From contig NZ_LPVY01000021.1 in NCBI RefSeq assembly GCF_001613805.1, positions 310,001 to 374,000 of the forward strand: a stretch of DNA of 64,000 nucleotides, in the 5' to 3' direction. Position 1 is the stretch's first letter. Every line of letters begins with the position of its first letter. Of this stretch, positions 8,728-17,991 are shown in pieces. The notes under the pieces were generated by a model. The model made no database searches. It saw only the letters and a program-made list of their open reading frames with translations, and was not told the DNA's origin. The translations under genes and the position numbers were made by a program. Source of the stretch: Thalassospira lucentensis. Lineage in GTDB: Bacteria > Pseudomonadota > Alphaproteobacteria > Rhodospirillales > Thalassospiraceae.

Positions 8728-10775
8728 CAGGCGTCCTCCGCCCTGTCGGCATTGTCCCGACCATACGCCGGTCTGCCCCGTGTGGCAGCCAGGACAAGGC
8801 CATCGGGCACCAACCCGGCGGCGTTCAACTGACTGATCGCATCGCGCACATCACGGCGTTTGCTGTAACCACGGCGCAGCACCAGCAACCGTGCATCCGC
8901 CGCCCCCATCAGCAGTATCGCATCGGCCACCGATAAAACCGGCGGAGTATCAATCACGATCCGGTCATAACGACCGCGCAGATGATCCAGAACATCCCGT
9001 AATCCATTCTGAAGCAAGCCGGTCGCAAAACTTCCCGGTACGGACGCCCGCGCACCGATATAGTCAAAGGATTCGTGATCTTCCCCGCTTTGAATAGCGT
9101 CCTCCAACGTCCCGTCACCGGCCAGAGCCGCCGTCAAATCCGACACGTTGCCGACACGCGCAAATCCCGCTGGGTGGCGCAGATCGCCATCAAGCAGAAT
9201 AGTCTTCATCCCCGCAGTCGCAAAGCTTGTCGCAAGATCACGCGCCAGTCTGCTTTTGCCCTCGCCCGGCACAGCCGACCCGATGCAACTGACATGGGCG
9301 CGGCCCGCATGCACGCGCGTTTTGGCAAGGATATTGATCAAAACCGCCAGATGGCCAACCGCTTCCTCCATCGAAACCGCACTGGCAAAGGGGTCATCAA
9401 CTTGGGGAGTCCGAGCATAAAGCGGAATACCAAACCGGTCTTCCAAATTCCCGTCATCATGGATCGCCTGATCGAAATAGTGTCTTAGCATCCCCGCAAC
9501 AACAGCGGCAAAAAGCGCGACCAGAACTGCCGCCATCCACAAATCGCGCCTAGTCGGAAACTCCGCCGTTTCAGGCAGGCTTGCGGCCTGCATCACCGTC
9601 ACATCACTTTGAAATGCAGCCAATGCGATACGAAGTTCCTGCTCCGTTGTGCCAAGCTTGTCGGCTTCGCTGCGCATCAGTTCCACCGCGCGCAAAAGGG
9701 CGGCCTGCCCCTGTGCCTTTTCATGGCGGACAGTCAATTTTTCCTGCCAGTCATCACGCTGGCTTCTGATCACATCATATTGTTTTTGCGCATCTCGCAG
9801 ATCAAGCGCGATCTTCTCTGCCGCCACCAACACGGCGTCGCGCAGATGCCGCTGCACGGTTTCAAGTTCGCGATGAACAGCAATCATCGCCGGATGCTTG
9901 GGACCGTATCGCTGATCCAATGCCGCATGATTTCGACGCACCTCGTCATATTGCCCAGAAAGCCTTCGAACCGTTTCATTATTGGCAATCGGTGGCAGGG
10001 CCAGAAGGGCATCAATCGACTGCGCATTCTTACGCGCATCTGCCATCAGGCGTGCCCGTTCCAGATCACGCCGCGCAACCTCCAGCATGCCATTCAATTG
10101 ATAAATCCGGTCCAGCATCAAACGGCTTTCATCGGGTTCGATAAAGCCTGCCTGCTGCTGCCACGCCGAAAGATCGGTTTCGGCCTGCGCCAGCTTTGCG
10201 TTCGCGGCCAAAAGCTGTTCGGACGTTTCCATCAACCTCGCGCGAAGTCCCTGTTTGCGTGCACTTTCGCGCTGCCAAAGGTAACTGTCGATAACAGCAT
10301 TCAGGATTTTCTGGCTTTGCGCCGCATCATGATCGGTCACACTAACCTTGATCACGGACGCATTGCCAATGCGCACCACCTCGATCCGTGATCGCAGGGC
10401 ACCAAGTACGCGGTTATCGCCTGCTTCATTTCCTTCACTTCCGTCAATCGCGGGCACGATCTGAACGCCCTCACCGCGCAGGACCGAAAGTGCGATTGCC
10501 AGTACTTCATTCCCGCGAAGCTCCGCCATTGCGGTTTCCAGATGCTGCGCGACCCCGCCCCCGTCTATCGGGGTATCTTCGCGATCGATCACAAAGGCAA
10601 TTTCGGCCACCGAACGATAGGTTGGCATCAGTCGGGGAATAAGAGCCGCGGCCACCATCAACACCGCAACAAAAACCAGCATCACAATCCCGCGGCGCTG
10701 CCACAGCACCGCGAACAGATCGATCAACGTCAAGTCTGTATCCTTGTCGGTTTGCAGTTGATCCGAATGCCTCAT
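8727..10775 (-). CDS. Wzc/ExoP-type chain-length determinant with BY-kinase domain
   Basis: A 682-residue inner-membrane co-polymerase. A Wzz domain spans roughly residues 13-110 with a first membrane helix at about 30-48. A long periplasmic coiled coil follows (about 165-400), then a second helix at 412-433 and a cytoplasmic bacterial tyrosine-kinase domain. ATPase motifs are Walker A (SAVPGEGKS, 500-508), Walker A' (LLDGDLR, 527-533) and Walker B (IVIDTPP, 606-612). The usual C-terminal tyrosine cluster is missing; the tail holds one Tyr (671). It starts with ATGA overlapping the upstream glycosyltransferase stop. It likely sets polysaccharide length and export together with a Wza partner encoded elsewhere. 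Confidence 0.88.
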   Translation of the reverse strand: MRHSDQLQTDKDTDLTLIDLFAVLWQRRGIVMLVFVAVLMVAAALIPRLMPTYRSVAEIAFVIDREDTPIDGGGVAQHLETAMAELRGNEVLAIALSVLRGEGVQIVPAIDGSEGNEAGDNRVLGALRSRIEVVRIGNASVIKVSVTDHDAAQSQKILNAVIDSYLWQRESARKQGLRARLMETSEQLLAANAKLAQAETDLSAWQQQAGFIEPDESRLMLDRIYQLNGMLEVARRDLERARLMADARKNAQSIDALLALPPIANNETVRRLSGQYDEVRRNHAALDQRYGPKHPAMIAVHRELETVQRHLRDAVLVAAEKIALDLRDAQKQYDVIRSQRDDWQEKLTVRHEKAQGQAALLRAVELMRSEADKLGTTEQELRIALAAFQSDVTVMQAASLPETAEFPTRRDLWMAAVLVALFAAVVAGMLRHYFDQAIHDDGNLEDRFGIPLYARTPQVDDPFASAVSMEEAVGHLAVLINILAKTRVHAGRAHVSCIGSAVPGEGKSRLARDLATSFATAGMKTILLDGDLRHPAGFARVGNVSDLTAALAGDGTLEDAIQSGEDHESFDYIGARASVPGSFATGLLQNGLRDVLDHLRGRYDRIVIDTPPVLSVADAILLMGAADARLLVLRRGYSKRRDVRDAISQLNAAGLVPDGLVLAATRGRPAYGRDNADRAEDA

Positions 10776-12199
10776 CGCGGGCTGACCGACGGCTGTTCAA
10801 TCCAGTCCGACTGATCGGTATCTGCCCTTTCTTCCGTAAGGCTCGTGTTCCAGCTTTGCGCCGCCGCCGGGTCCCATTGCCTGTAATACATGCTGAAACG
10901 AATTGGCAAAAAGGGCTGAGGTGGCTTTGATATCGATCCGGGACTGGTATTGTCGGTTGTCTCTGAAGCAACGGCTTGCGCACGATATCCCGCATCAAAA
11001 AACCGCCTTGAGATTTCAGGCATCGTTCCTGCTGCCATCGCGTCACGCATCATGGGTTCGGGATACATTGCCACCACCCGAAGCACTGCCTTCATAACGA
11101 TCAATTCCATCAGAAAACTGCCTGTCCCGCCGGACATGAGCATCTGCGTCAATGCCAGAACCCGATCCAGAACCAGCAAGACCATCCTGAAATCCTCTGG
11201 CCCCAGATTGCCTTCGCTTGTCACCACATCCCGCCCCAACAATCTTGCAATCAGGGCATCGACCGTATCGTCAATTTCCACAGTGTCGTTTTCGGATAGC
11301 TGATCGGTCAGGAATTGCATGATCTGGCTTGCATTTGCCTCGGCCGCTTCGATTTCAGGTGGGGGTAAAACCACCTGTCCGCTGGCATCGGCGGGTGTCA
11401 ACACAAGCCAGATCGCAAATCCGACAATCACGACCCAACCTGCGGCGCGGTAAAATCGTCCAGCCCATGCCCGCAAGATTGCCGGAATGATACCACCGGC
11501 AAACCGCCAAAGCCCGCGGCCATACCGTGGCCCCATCGTGCGCGGTGCCATGGCAATGCGCCATGCAAATTCCAGCCCGCATCGCTGCATCATCGCCGGT
11601 GCCCGCCTGATATCACCGGCCAGCACATCAAAAGCCCCCCCAACCCCCATGATAAAACGGCATCCCGTTTTCGGCCCGTAATTCACCACAAACGCATCCT
11701 TGCGCGGACTGGGAAGGGCAACAAACACCACGTCCGCACCGCTGGCCCGAACCTTTTCGGCCAGTTTGGCATCATCGGGGTCGTAACCGTGATGGACCCC
11801 GGCAATGATCAGTTCGGGAAAATCGCGGCGAAGGCGTGCTTGCACGCGATGCAGAACATCATCACGGGCGCCTAGCAAAAAGACCGAATGTCCCGCCGCC
11901 TCAAACCTTGGCAAAAGGCTTTCCATCAAATCAATGCCGGTCACCCGTTCGGGCACCGCAAGGCCCAGCAATCGGCCCGACCAGACAATCCCCATCCCAT
12001 CCGCCGACAGGCAATCGGCCTGCGCCAAAACACGCCAAAGACCGCCATCCCGACACGCTTGTGCGAATTTGACCGCATTTAACGACAAATGGCGGAAACA
12101 GCCTTCTTGATGGATATTGGAACAGATGTGATCGGCCAATGACGCCTGCCTGCGCAGATCAAGCATCAGGCCGAAAAAGTCCCCTCGGTCGCTGGTCAT
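10772..12199 (-). CDS. WecG/TagA/CpsF-family glycosyltransferase with C-terminal extension
   Basis: A 475-residue protein. Residues 1 to about 245 are a WecG/TagA glycosyltransferase: LSADGMGIVWSGRLLG, LLGARDDV, the LPSPRKDAF stretch (PKQE in classical members) and GVGGAFDVLAGDIRRAP. Such enzymes add a sugar (for example ManNAc or ManNAcA) to a lipid-linked acceptor at the membrane. A single hydrophobic helix follows (about 253-270). Then come about 200 residues rich in acidic residues and methionine that match no family I know. Normal members end near residue 250, so this is a fusion or a domain acquisition. It is the first gene of the minus-strand operon. The start has a purine-rich GGGGAGAG region ahead. 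Confidence 0.82.
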   Translation of the reverse strand: MTSDRGDFFGLMLDLRRQASLADHICSNIHQEGCFRHLSLNAVKFAQACRDGGLWRVLAQADCLSADGMGIVWSGRLLGLAVPERVTGIDLMESLLPRFEAAGHSVFLLGARDDVLHRVQARLRRDFPELIIAGVHHGYDPDDAKLAEKVRASGADVVFVALPSPRKDAFVVNYGPKTGCRFIMGVGGAFDVLAGDIRRAPAMMQRCGLEFAWRIAMAPRTMGPRYGRGLWRFAGGIIPAILRAWAGRFYRAAGWVVIVGFAIWLVLTPADASGQVVLPPPEIEAAEANASQIMQFLTDQLSENDTVEIDDTVDALIARLLGRDVVTSEGNLGPEDFRMVLLVLDRVLALTQMLMSGGTGSFLMELIVMKAVLRVVAMYPEPMMRDAMAAGTMPEISRRFFDAGYRAQAVASETTDNTSPGSISKPPQPFLPIRFSMYYRQWDPAAAQSWNTSLTEERADTDQSDWIEQPSVSPR

Positions 12200-12339
12200 C
12201 CCCGCCGCTCTCTCCCCAATGTCCCTTTATGTGATGGCTGCAATTGTTCGCACCCCGACAACCATCTGACAAAGCATTGAAATTCAAAGTAACTTATGAT
12301 TGTTTTGTCATCAAGACAAACACCAAAGAGTGATGGCGC
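12200..12339. promoter_or_regulatory. Divergent promoter region of the two main polysaccharide operons
   Basis: 140 nt separate the minus-strand operon (start 12199) from the seven-gene plus-strand operon (start 12340). The stretch is more A+T rich than its flanks and holds an inverted repeat TTTGTC-ATCAA-GACAAA at 12304-12320, about 20 nt before the plus-strand start. It could be an operator or a leader hairpin. No confident -35/-10 pair was assigned. Confidence 0.45.
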
Positions 12340-13467
12340 GTGAAGGTCATTCTGCTTACGAATATCGTTCCGCCCTACCGGCAACGCGCCTATGGCATGT
12401 TGGCCCGCCTTGTTCATGCCTGCAACCCGGCCCGCAATCCAGATGGCGACTTCCACGTCACCTGCACCCACCGTCACGAACCGCAACGCGCATGGCCGAT
12501 GCTGACCGGCGATTTCGCCCAATCAATCCTACCCGGCATCAAAATCCCGCTTGGTGAAAACCGGACGATCCCGATTAATTTCGGTCTAATCCGCGCCCTT
12601 GACGCCGCCCGGCCTGATGTCCTGATCCTTGCCGGTTTCGGACTGGCACACTGGCAGGCACATCTTTATGCCCGCCGACACAATATTCCGACCATTTTAC
12701 AGTTCGATGGTTGGGCCGGATCGGACGCCACCTATCAAAACCGTCTTCGCGATTGCATCCGGAAAACGATGATGGCGCATGCCAAAATCTGCATTGCCAC
12801 AGGGGAAAATGGCCAAGACTGGTTTGTCGAATCCGGCAAGGTCAGAAACAATATCCTGATCGCCCCGATCCCGCCTTCCTTCAAGGCTCCCAATCATCTT
12901 CCCAGCTTTGATGACCGCCCCGTCGATCTTTTATGGTGCGGAAGGCCGACATTATCCAAGGGCTTCGAAACCTTCCTTGAAATTGCAGCCGGGCTACACC
13001 GCCAAGGCCACGCAAAGCGTATACAAATCGTCGGGGCCTGCGACCAGAACGACCTTGCAAACCGGCTTGCGGGACTAGGTCTGAGCAAGGCCACCTACCA
13101 TATGCCAGAAATCCCCCCGGCGAAATTGCCCGGCATCTATCAGCAGGCCAAACTCTGCCTCCTGCCCAGCCGCAATGATGCCTATGGCGTCACCGTGATC
13201 GAGGCCATTGCATGCGGCACAGTCGCCCTCGCAAGCAACCGGGTCGGCTGCGTTCCCGATATTCTCGGCACCGCCGAAATTCTGCCTTGTAACATCGTGC
13301 CCGCATGGATGACGGCCTGCGCGCGATTGCTAAGTGATCGCGCCGCATGGCAGAAAACCCAAGCCCGGCAGCATTCCCGCATCGCCAACAACACCCCCGC
13401 CCATCACGCCGAAACCATCTTGCGGGCTTGCAAGATGGCAACCAGCGCGGAGGTGCCTGATGCATAA
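12340..13467 (+). CDS. Glycosyltransferase family 4 (GT-B)
   Basis: A 375-residue GT-B retaining glycosyltransferase, starting with GTG at 12340 after an AAAGAG. The N-terminal Rossmann half opens with KVILLTNIVPPYRQ. The C-terminal nucleotide-sugar half holds PSRNDAYGVTVIEAIACG, a D-x7-E version of the E-x7-E motif. It should transfer a hexose from a nucleotide sugar to the growing repeat unit on the cytoplasmic face. It heads a run of seven genes in which every neighbour overlaps; its stop lies 8 nt inside the next gene. Confidence 0.85.
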   Translation: MKVILLTNIVPPYRQRAYGMLARLVHACNPARNPDGDFHVTCTHRHEPQRAWPMLTGDFAQSILPGIKIPLGENRTIPINFGLIRALDAARPDVLILAGFGLAHWQAHLYARRHNIPTILQFDGWAGSDATYQNRLRDCIRKTMMAHAKICIATGENGQDWFVESGKVRNNILIAPIPPSFKAPNHLPSFDDRPVDLLWCGRPTLSKGFETFLEIAAGLHRQGHAKRIQIVGACDQNDLANRLAGLGLSKATYHMPEIPPAKLPGIYQQAKLCLLPSRNDAYGVTVIEAIACGTVALASNRVGCVPDILGTAEILPCNIVPAWMTACARLLSDRAAWQKTQARQHSRIANNTPAHHAETILRACKMATSAEVPDA

Positions 13468-14656
13468 CCGCGTTTTGGTCAGTAATGCCCCGGTCTGGAT
13501 GATTGGCCGCAATGACCAGCTCCGCATTCTCGCCGCCCATCTAGCACACCATAACCGGCTGGTCCGCTGGGACAGTTTCTGGCGTCATGACGGTAGCGGT
13601 TTTCTCACCCCGCCGGCCCGGCGGGTGGAACCACATCTTTCCACTGTTCCCGGCCGACACCTCTTGCCCGATATTCTGGGAAAGCTCGCACAAAAGCTTC
13701 ATCTTCCCGCGCGAAACCTCTATTCTGATCTGCCTCTGTCATGGCTGGCGCGTCTCCATATGCCCGATGCCCGTATCCTCCACGGTCAGGGAAATTACAG
13801 CCTTCCCGCCATGCGAGCTGCCCGTGCGCATGGCATGACGATCATTTTGGATGTCACCGGCCAGCTTGCCCCGGTCCGCTATCGCCAGCTCGCCGACGAA
13901 TATCACCATCACGGTTTGCGTTATCGCGAGATATCAAACTTCCTTGCCCGCCGCCGCATCGCAGAAGCCCGATTTGCCGATGGCGTTTTTGCACCCTCCA
14001 ACGTGGTTGCCGCCGGACTTGAAGAATGCGGCATTGATCCGGCACACATTCATCTGGTGCCCTTTGCGTCCGGCCTGTGTTCTCAATTGGTCAAAGTCGA
14101 ACGAACGACACAAAATCCCAGCATCACCCGCCTTCTCTATATCGGCAATATCTCGATTGCCAAGGGCATCCGAATTTTGATCGAAGCCTTCCGTGCGCTG
14201 CGCACCCGTCATGGGCCTTCCATCACGCTTGATCTGATCGGTGCGGCACAGCCCTGTGCGTTCGCCTATCTTTCCAAACTGCCGCAGGGTTGCGTCTGGC
14301 ACGGTGCAATGCCACAGGCGAAGCTTGCCGAGCACTTGCTCTCCGACGATATATTCGTCTTCCCCAGCCTGTCCGAAGGCAGTAGTCTTGCCGTGCTTGA
14401 AGCCATGGCGGCTGGCTGTGCCGTGATCACGACCCCAGATGCCGGAATCCCAATTACCCATCAAAAAAATGGGCTCCTGATCCAGCCCCGCGATAGCAAC
14501 GCTCTGATTGACGCCATCCAGGCCCTGCATGCCGCCCCGGCACGTGTTCAGGCACTTGGCGTCGCCGCCCGCGACCTGATCGCAACCAATATCACCATGG
14601 ATTACGGCACTCGATCCGAAGCCGCCTATGAAAGGGTTCTTGCCCACCATGCATAG
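13460..14656 (+). CDS. Glycosyltransferase family 4 (GT-B)
   Basis: A 398-residue glycosyltransferase. The longest frame begins at 13334 inside the previous gene, but ATG 13460 with GGAGG seven bases ahead is the evident start (MHNRVLVSNAPVW). The C-terminal half carries LLYIGNISIAKGIRILIEAF and FPSLSEGSSLAVLEAMAAG, with a canonical E-x7-E motif. It would add one sugar of the repeat unit; donor and acceptor cannot be read from sequence. It overlaps the gene before by 8 nt and the flippase after it by 8 nt. Confidence 0.87.
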   Translation: MHNRVLVSNAPVWMIGRNDQLRILAAHLAHHNRLVRWDSFWRHDGSGFLTPPARRVEPHLSTVPGRHLLPDILGKLAQKLHLPARNLYSDLPLSWLARLHMPDARILHGQGNYSLPAMRAARAHGMTIILDVTGQLAPVRYRQLADEYHHHGLRYREISNFLARRRIAEARFADGVFAPSNVVAAGLEECGIDPAHIHLVPFASGLCSQLVKVERTTQNPSITRLLYIGNISIAKGIRILIEAFRALRTRHGPSITLDLIGAAQPCAFAYLSKLPQGCVWHGAMPQAKLAEHLLSDDIFVFPSLSEGSSLAVLEAMAAGCAVITTPDAGIPITHQKNGLLIQPRDSNALIDAIQALHAAPARVQALGVAARDLIATNITMDYGTRSEAAYERVLAHHA

Positions 14657-15788
14657 GTTCCGCACGTATATTTATCCGCTCTGGATGCTCTCAGCCAATC
14701 TGATCACACGCCTTGGCGGTATGATCATTCTGCTTTTGATCGGCCATCATTTCGCCCCCGATCAGTTAGGGGCCTATTTCGCGGCCGTTGCCACCATCGG
14801 CCTTGCCGTAACCATCGCGCAGGCCGGATGCGGCCTGCTTCTGATCCGGCTCTATCAGGCAAACCAGCGCCGCGCCGCCTTCGCCCTTTGCGCGCTTCGC
14901 CTCACACTTGCTATCGCGGCAACCGCGTTTGCCGTCATCATGACAGACATCCCCCCATCGCCGATCCTTCTGATGCCCATGGTCGCGGCTCTTGCCCCGG
15001 ACTGGATCATCACGGCACGCGGTCAGCTTTCCAAAATCGCCCTGATCGCCGTTCTAGGACAAATCGCCGGGATCACCGTCGCTTTCGTTGCCATCGTCAC
15101 CCAAAGCAATCTGGCCCTCTTTGCCATCGCACCAGCAATCTCACTGGCAAGCCTGATCGCTGGAGCCTTGCTTGCCCTTCGCAGTCATGCCACTCACCCA
15201 ACTGCCATAACCAAAATCACCCACAGCCAGATGATCAATCTGATCGGCTTCACGCTGCTGGCTGGCGCACTCCCCAATCTTGATTTCGTGCTGCTCGACC
15301 AAACCCTGCCCGACGCAGCGCACGCCAATCTGATGCTGGCCCAACGCATCTTCCTGATCACGGCGGCGATCATCGCCAGCATTTCGGCGGCATTATTTGC
15401 CAAAAAGCAGGCCGGGCTGCTCCGCGATATCTGGCTGATCGCACCACCACTTGCCATGACTGCAATACTTCTGATGCTGCCCGAAACGCTTGCCCTGCTT
15501 TTTTACGGCACTGTCAATGTCGACCTCGTCGCCTTGTTGCGCACAGGGGCCTTCTGGCCCGTGCTGCTTGCGATGGTCTCGCGTCAAATCCTGATATCGC
15601 AGGAAACCGAAAACCAGTTCTTCCCCGGCTGGATTTGCCTTGCTCTTATGGTTGTCTCAGGCGTGCTTCCTCCGGCTTCCCCTCATGAAACCGATGCTGT
15701 GATCATTATGCAGCTTCGCCTGAGCCTTTGCCTGCTCCTGATCGCGATATGTCACCGCAATCCCATTTTGCGGAACAAACCGGCATGA
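14649..15788 (+). CDS. Wzx-like lipid-linked oligosaccharide flippase
   Basis: A protein of about 379 residues, nearly all hydrophobic, with around eleven to twelve predicted membrane helices and the early helix pair plus GxxFAAVATIG stretch of the polysaccharide-synthesis/MATE-like flippases. It would turn undecaprenyl-linked repeat units to the periplasm for the Wzy-type polymerases at 5929-6993 and 7074-8438. It is somewhat shorter than classical Wzx. ATG 14649 was chosen over 14628 because it has an AGGG ahead and keeps the short overlap seen across the operon. Confidence 0.7.
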   Translation: MHRFRTYIYPLWMLSANLITRLGGMIILLLIGHHFAPDQLGAYFAAVATIGLAVTIAQAGCGLLLIRLYQANQRRAAFALCALRLTLAIAATAFAVIMTDIPPSPILLMPMVAALAPDWIITARGQLSKIALIAVLGQIAGITVAFVAIVTQSNLALFAIAPAISLASLIAGALLALRSHATHPTAITKITHSQMINLIGFTLLAGALPNLDFVLLDQTLPDAAHANLMLAQRIFLITAAIIASISAALFAKKQAGLLRDIWLIAPPLAMTAILLMLPETLALLFYGTVNVDLVALLRTGAFWPVLLAMVSRQILISQETENQFFPGWICLALMVVSGVLPPASPHETDAVIIMQLRLSLCLLLIAICHRNPILRNKPA

Positions 15789-16528
15789 AGAAATTGCAGG
15801 CCGAAATCATCAATAACCGCCTCATCACCGGCCAGTATGGTGATATCCGTTTTGGACCATGGGGTTTTGAATGCTCTGATCGGCACTCTTTCGTCACACT
15901 CAGCGATCAATGCCGCAACACACGCCAGATTGGCGATCACTGGCAACTGGCCGAAGGCGACTGGGCGCTTGATTACCAGACAAGCCGGATTGATCCCGTA
16001 ACGCTTCGCATCCGGGCAACACTCTCCGCTCGCCGCGATGGGCTGTTACAGGATGCCGTCATCCGGCTGATCTTTGACAAACCCACCATTCAATCCGGCG
16101 AAATTGCCGGTCGCAAATATCACCACACCGACAGTGACAGATACCGCCTGCATCCCGTCCGCACCGTCCGACTGATGGGAACCGATGGCACAATCATTTC
16201 CGTCACGCTTGATCGTTATGACGGGGCCGGTCGCTTTACGCCTTACATTTATCTGCGTGATCGCGGCGATCACTGGATCATTCACGCCCGCCTGCTGCCA
16301 ATCGGTCCGGTTGATCACGTCTGGTTGCGCTGGGCCAACCGATTGTTCACCCTGTCCGCCCCGGATTGGCTGGCGCATCTGGTCTGGAATTTTCCGGGTG
16401 GCAAAGCTGCTTTCTGGCGCTTGCGCGAACGACTTGGCCGACGCTGTCCCGAAATACAGGCAGTCCCGCTTAACAGGCTGAAATCAAGTCAGTCCCTGAT
16501 GCTGGAGGTCACATGTCGCTTCGCTTAG
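15785..16528 (+). CDS. Hypothetical protein of polysaccharide operon
   Basis: A 247-residue protein, mostly beta-rich by composition (many alternating aromatic and charged residues, few hydrophobic helices), without a signal peptide. I recognise no family. Start ATGA at 15785 overlaps the flippase stop. It sits directly before the helical gene at 16513 and overlaps it by 16 nt, so the two products are likely made together and may form a complex or act on the same substrate. Polysaccharide modification is an inference from position only. Confidence 0.65.
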   Translation: MKKLQAEIINNRLITGQYGDIRFGPWGFECSDRHSFVTLSDQCRNTRQIGDHWQLAEGDWALDYQTSRIDPVTLRIRATLSARRDGLLQDAVIRLIFDKPTIQSGEIAGRKYHHTDSDRYRLHPVRTVRLMGTDGTIISVTLDRYDGAGRFTPYIYLRDRGDHWIIHARLLPIGPVDHVWLRWANRLFTLSAPDWLAHLVWNFPGGKAAFWRLRERLGRRCPEIQAVPLNRLKSSQSLMLEVTCRFA

Positions 16529-17991
16529 GCCAATCGGATTTGCACGAACGCTGCCTTCGCCTTGCCCGGCTGATCGCGGATCAACTGGCCGATCAGCAAT
16601 GCGAAAATGGCGATTTCCCCCAGCACAGCTTTTACGCCAAGGCCTATGCCGTCGCCCTTTGGCAAAACCTTGGTGACGATCACTACACGCCACAAATTAG
16701 GGCGGCCGTCAATGCGCTGAAAACCGAAATTCAGGACCACCGTTATCATCGCGAATTCATCGAATACGCACTGGAAAACTGCCCGGACATAAACGCCGAA
16801 ACCTGTAATGCCATCTTGCGAAACTCCCCATACCAATCGCCCAGTGTCGCAAACTGGCACATCCTTGCAATGCGTATCCGCCAATCCGGTTCATGGCGGG
16901 ATAAACTGCGTGCAAAACTGGACTGGCTTTATACTCGTACCCGCTTCTGGCGCGCACCGGTCTTCATGGACCGCCCCGGCTGTTTTTCCGCGCAATATCA
17001 TGCCTTCTGCGCCGCCTTGCTGACCGATAGCCCTATGCCAGCCCAACGCAAAATCGCGGCGAAGGCCACTGATCTGATTGCCCGACTTTGCGCAACAACA
17101 GGCATCCCCAACCTTGTCGGGCGCGGTGCCGGACAGAGCTTTGGCGCAACGACCGCCCTTTATGCCCTGCTCAAACACGGCTATCGCGCTGAGGCCGAAG
17201 CCATCCTGTTTCGCCTTGAACAGACCTTGCTGCAAACCGAAACATTGTCGCTCAACCTGCTTGCCCCCAATCCTTTACCAGATGATCCCGGCCCGGATAA
17301 TCCACAAACACCGGGCTGGTACAGCTATAACCGGCATTACGATTATCTGGCTTTTACCGGCTTCTGGCTGCTGCGCGCAGCAATCGATAGTTCGCCCGAA
17401 CATGCGCCAACAATTCGCGCCAATGCCGATTTCCTGCTGATCCACGACACCGATCATTATCACGCCCGCATGTGCCTGCGCGGAAAGTCGTCCTATCATA
17501 TCACGACCGCGCCGGTGCTGATCACAAACGGTCATGTGTTCCTGCCTCCCACCGGCGGCGAAGAGGACTTTTCAAGCCTTTATGGCCCGGCATCACTGCC
17601 ACTTCCGGCCTTTGCCGGTCAACAGGCGTGGAGCACCTTCACATCCGGCACGATAAGCGATAGCACCGCAAAGATCACATTCAGGCTGGCAGGTCGCCGG
17701 GGCCAGCGCGACATCACATTCAACGAGAACGAAATTGTCATCCATGATCAGGTCGATACAGACAGCCGATCCAACCTGCATCTGTTCCGCCTGCTGGTCC
17801 CCGCCGGTTTGGCCTTCGAAAAACCCGGCGAAAACCGGATTGATTTCCCCGATTTGAACCTCCACCTGATCGCGGACCATCCGCTCCATATCACCGATGA
17901 TAGCCTGTTTGCCGTAACCGGCCCGGTCAGAACGATCTTTGTCCCGAACCAAGGCACCGCAACACTTCGCATCGTCTGGAGACCCTCATGA
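16513..17991 (+). CDS. Large protein of polysaccharide operon, alpha/alpha-toroid-like N-terminus
   Basis: 492 residues. The first 300 or so are helical with repeated aromatic and Gly-Asp segments (FPQHSFYAKAYAVALWQNLGDD, WYSYNRHYDYLAFTGFWLLR), as in alpha/alpha-toroid enzymes acting on uronic-acid glycans. From about 320 on it is beta-rich, including SSYHITTAPVLITNG and a late sandwich-like part. That order resembles heparinase II/III-type lyases, but I see no firm catalytic motif and no signal peptide. GGAGG four bases before ATG 16513 makes the start clear. It overlaps its upstream neighbour by 16 nt and the downstream GT2 gene by 4 nt (ATGA). Confidence 0.7.
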   Translation: MSLRLGQSDLHERCLRLARLIADQLADQQCENGDFPQHSFYAKAYAVALWQNLGDDHYTPQIRAAVNALKTEIQDHRYHREFIEYALENCPDINAETCNAILRNSPYQSPSVANWHILAMRIRQSGSWRDKLRAKLDWLYTRTRFWRAPVFMDRPGCFSAQYHAFCAALLTDSPMPAQRKIAAKATDLIARLCATTGIPNLVGRGAGQSFGATTALYALLKHGYRAEAEAILFRLEQTLLQTETLSLNLLAPNPLPDDPGPDNPQTPGWYSYNRHYDYLAFTGFWLLRAAIDSSPEHAPTIRANADFLLIHDTDHYHARMCLRGKSSYHITTAPVLITNGHVFLPPTGGEEDFSSLYGPASLPLPAFAGQQAWSTFTSGTISDSTAKITFRLAGRRGQRDITFNENEIVIHDQVDTDSRSNLHLFRLLVPAGLAFEKPGENRIDFPDLNLHLIADHPLHITDDSLFAVTGPVRTIFVPNQGTATLRIVWRPS

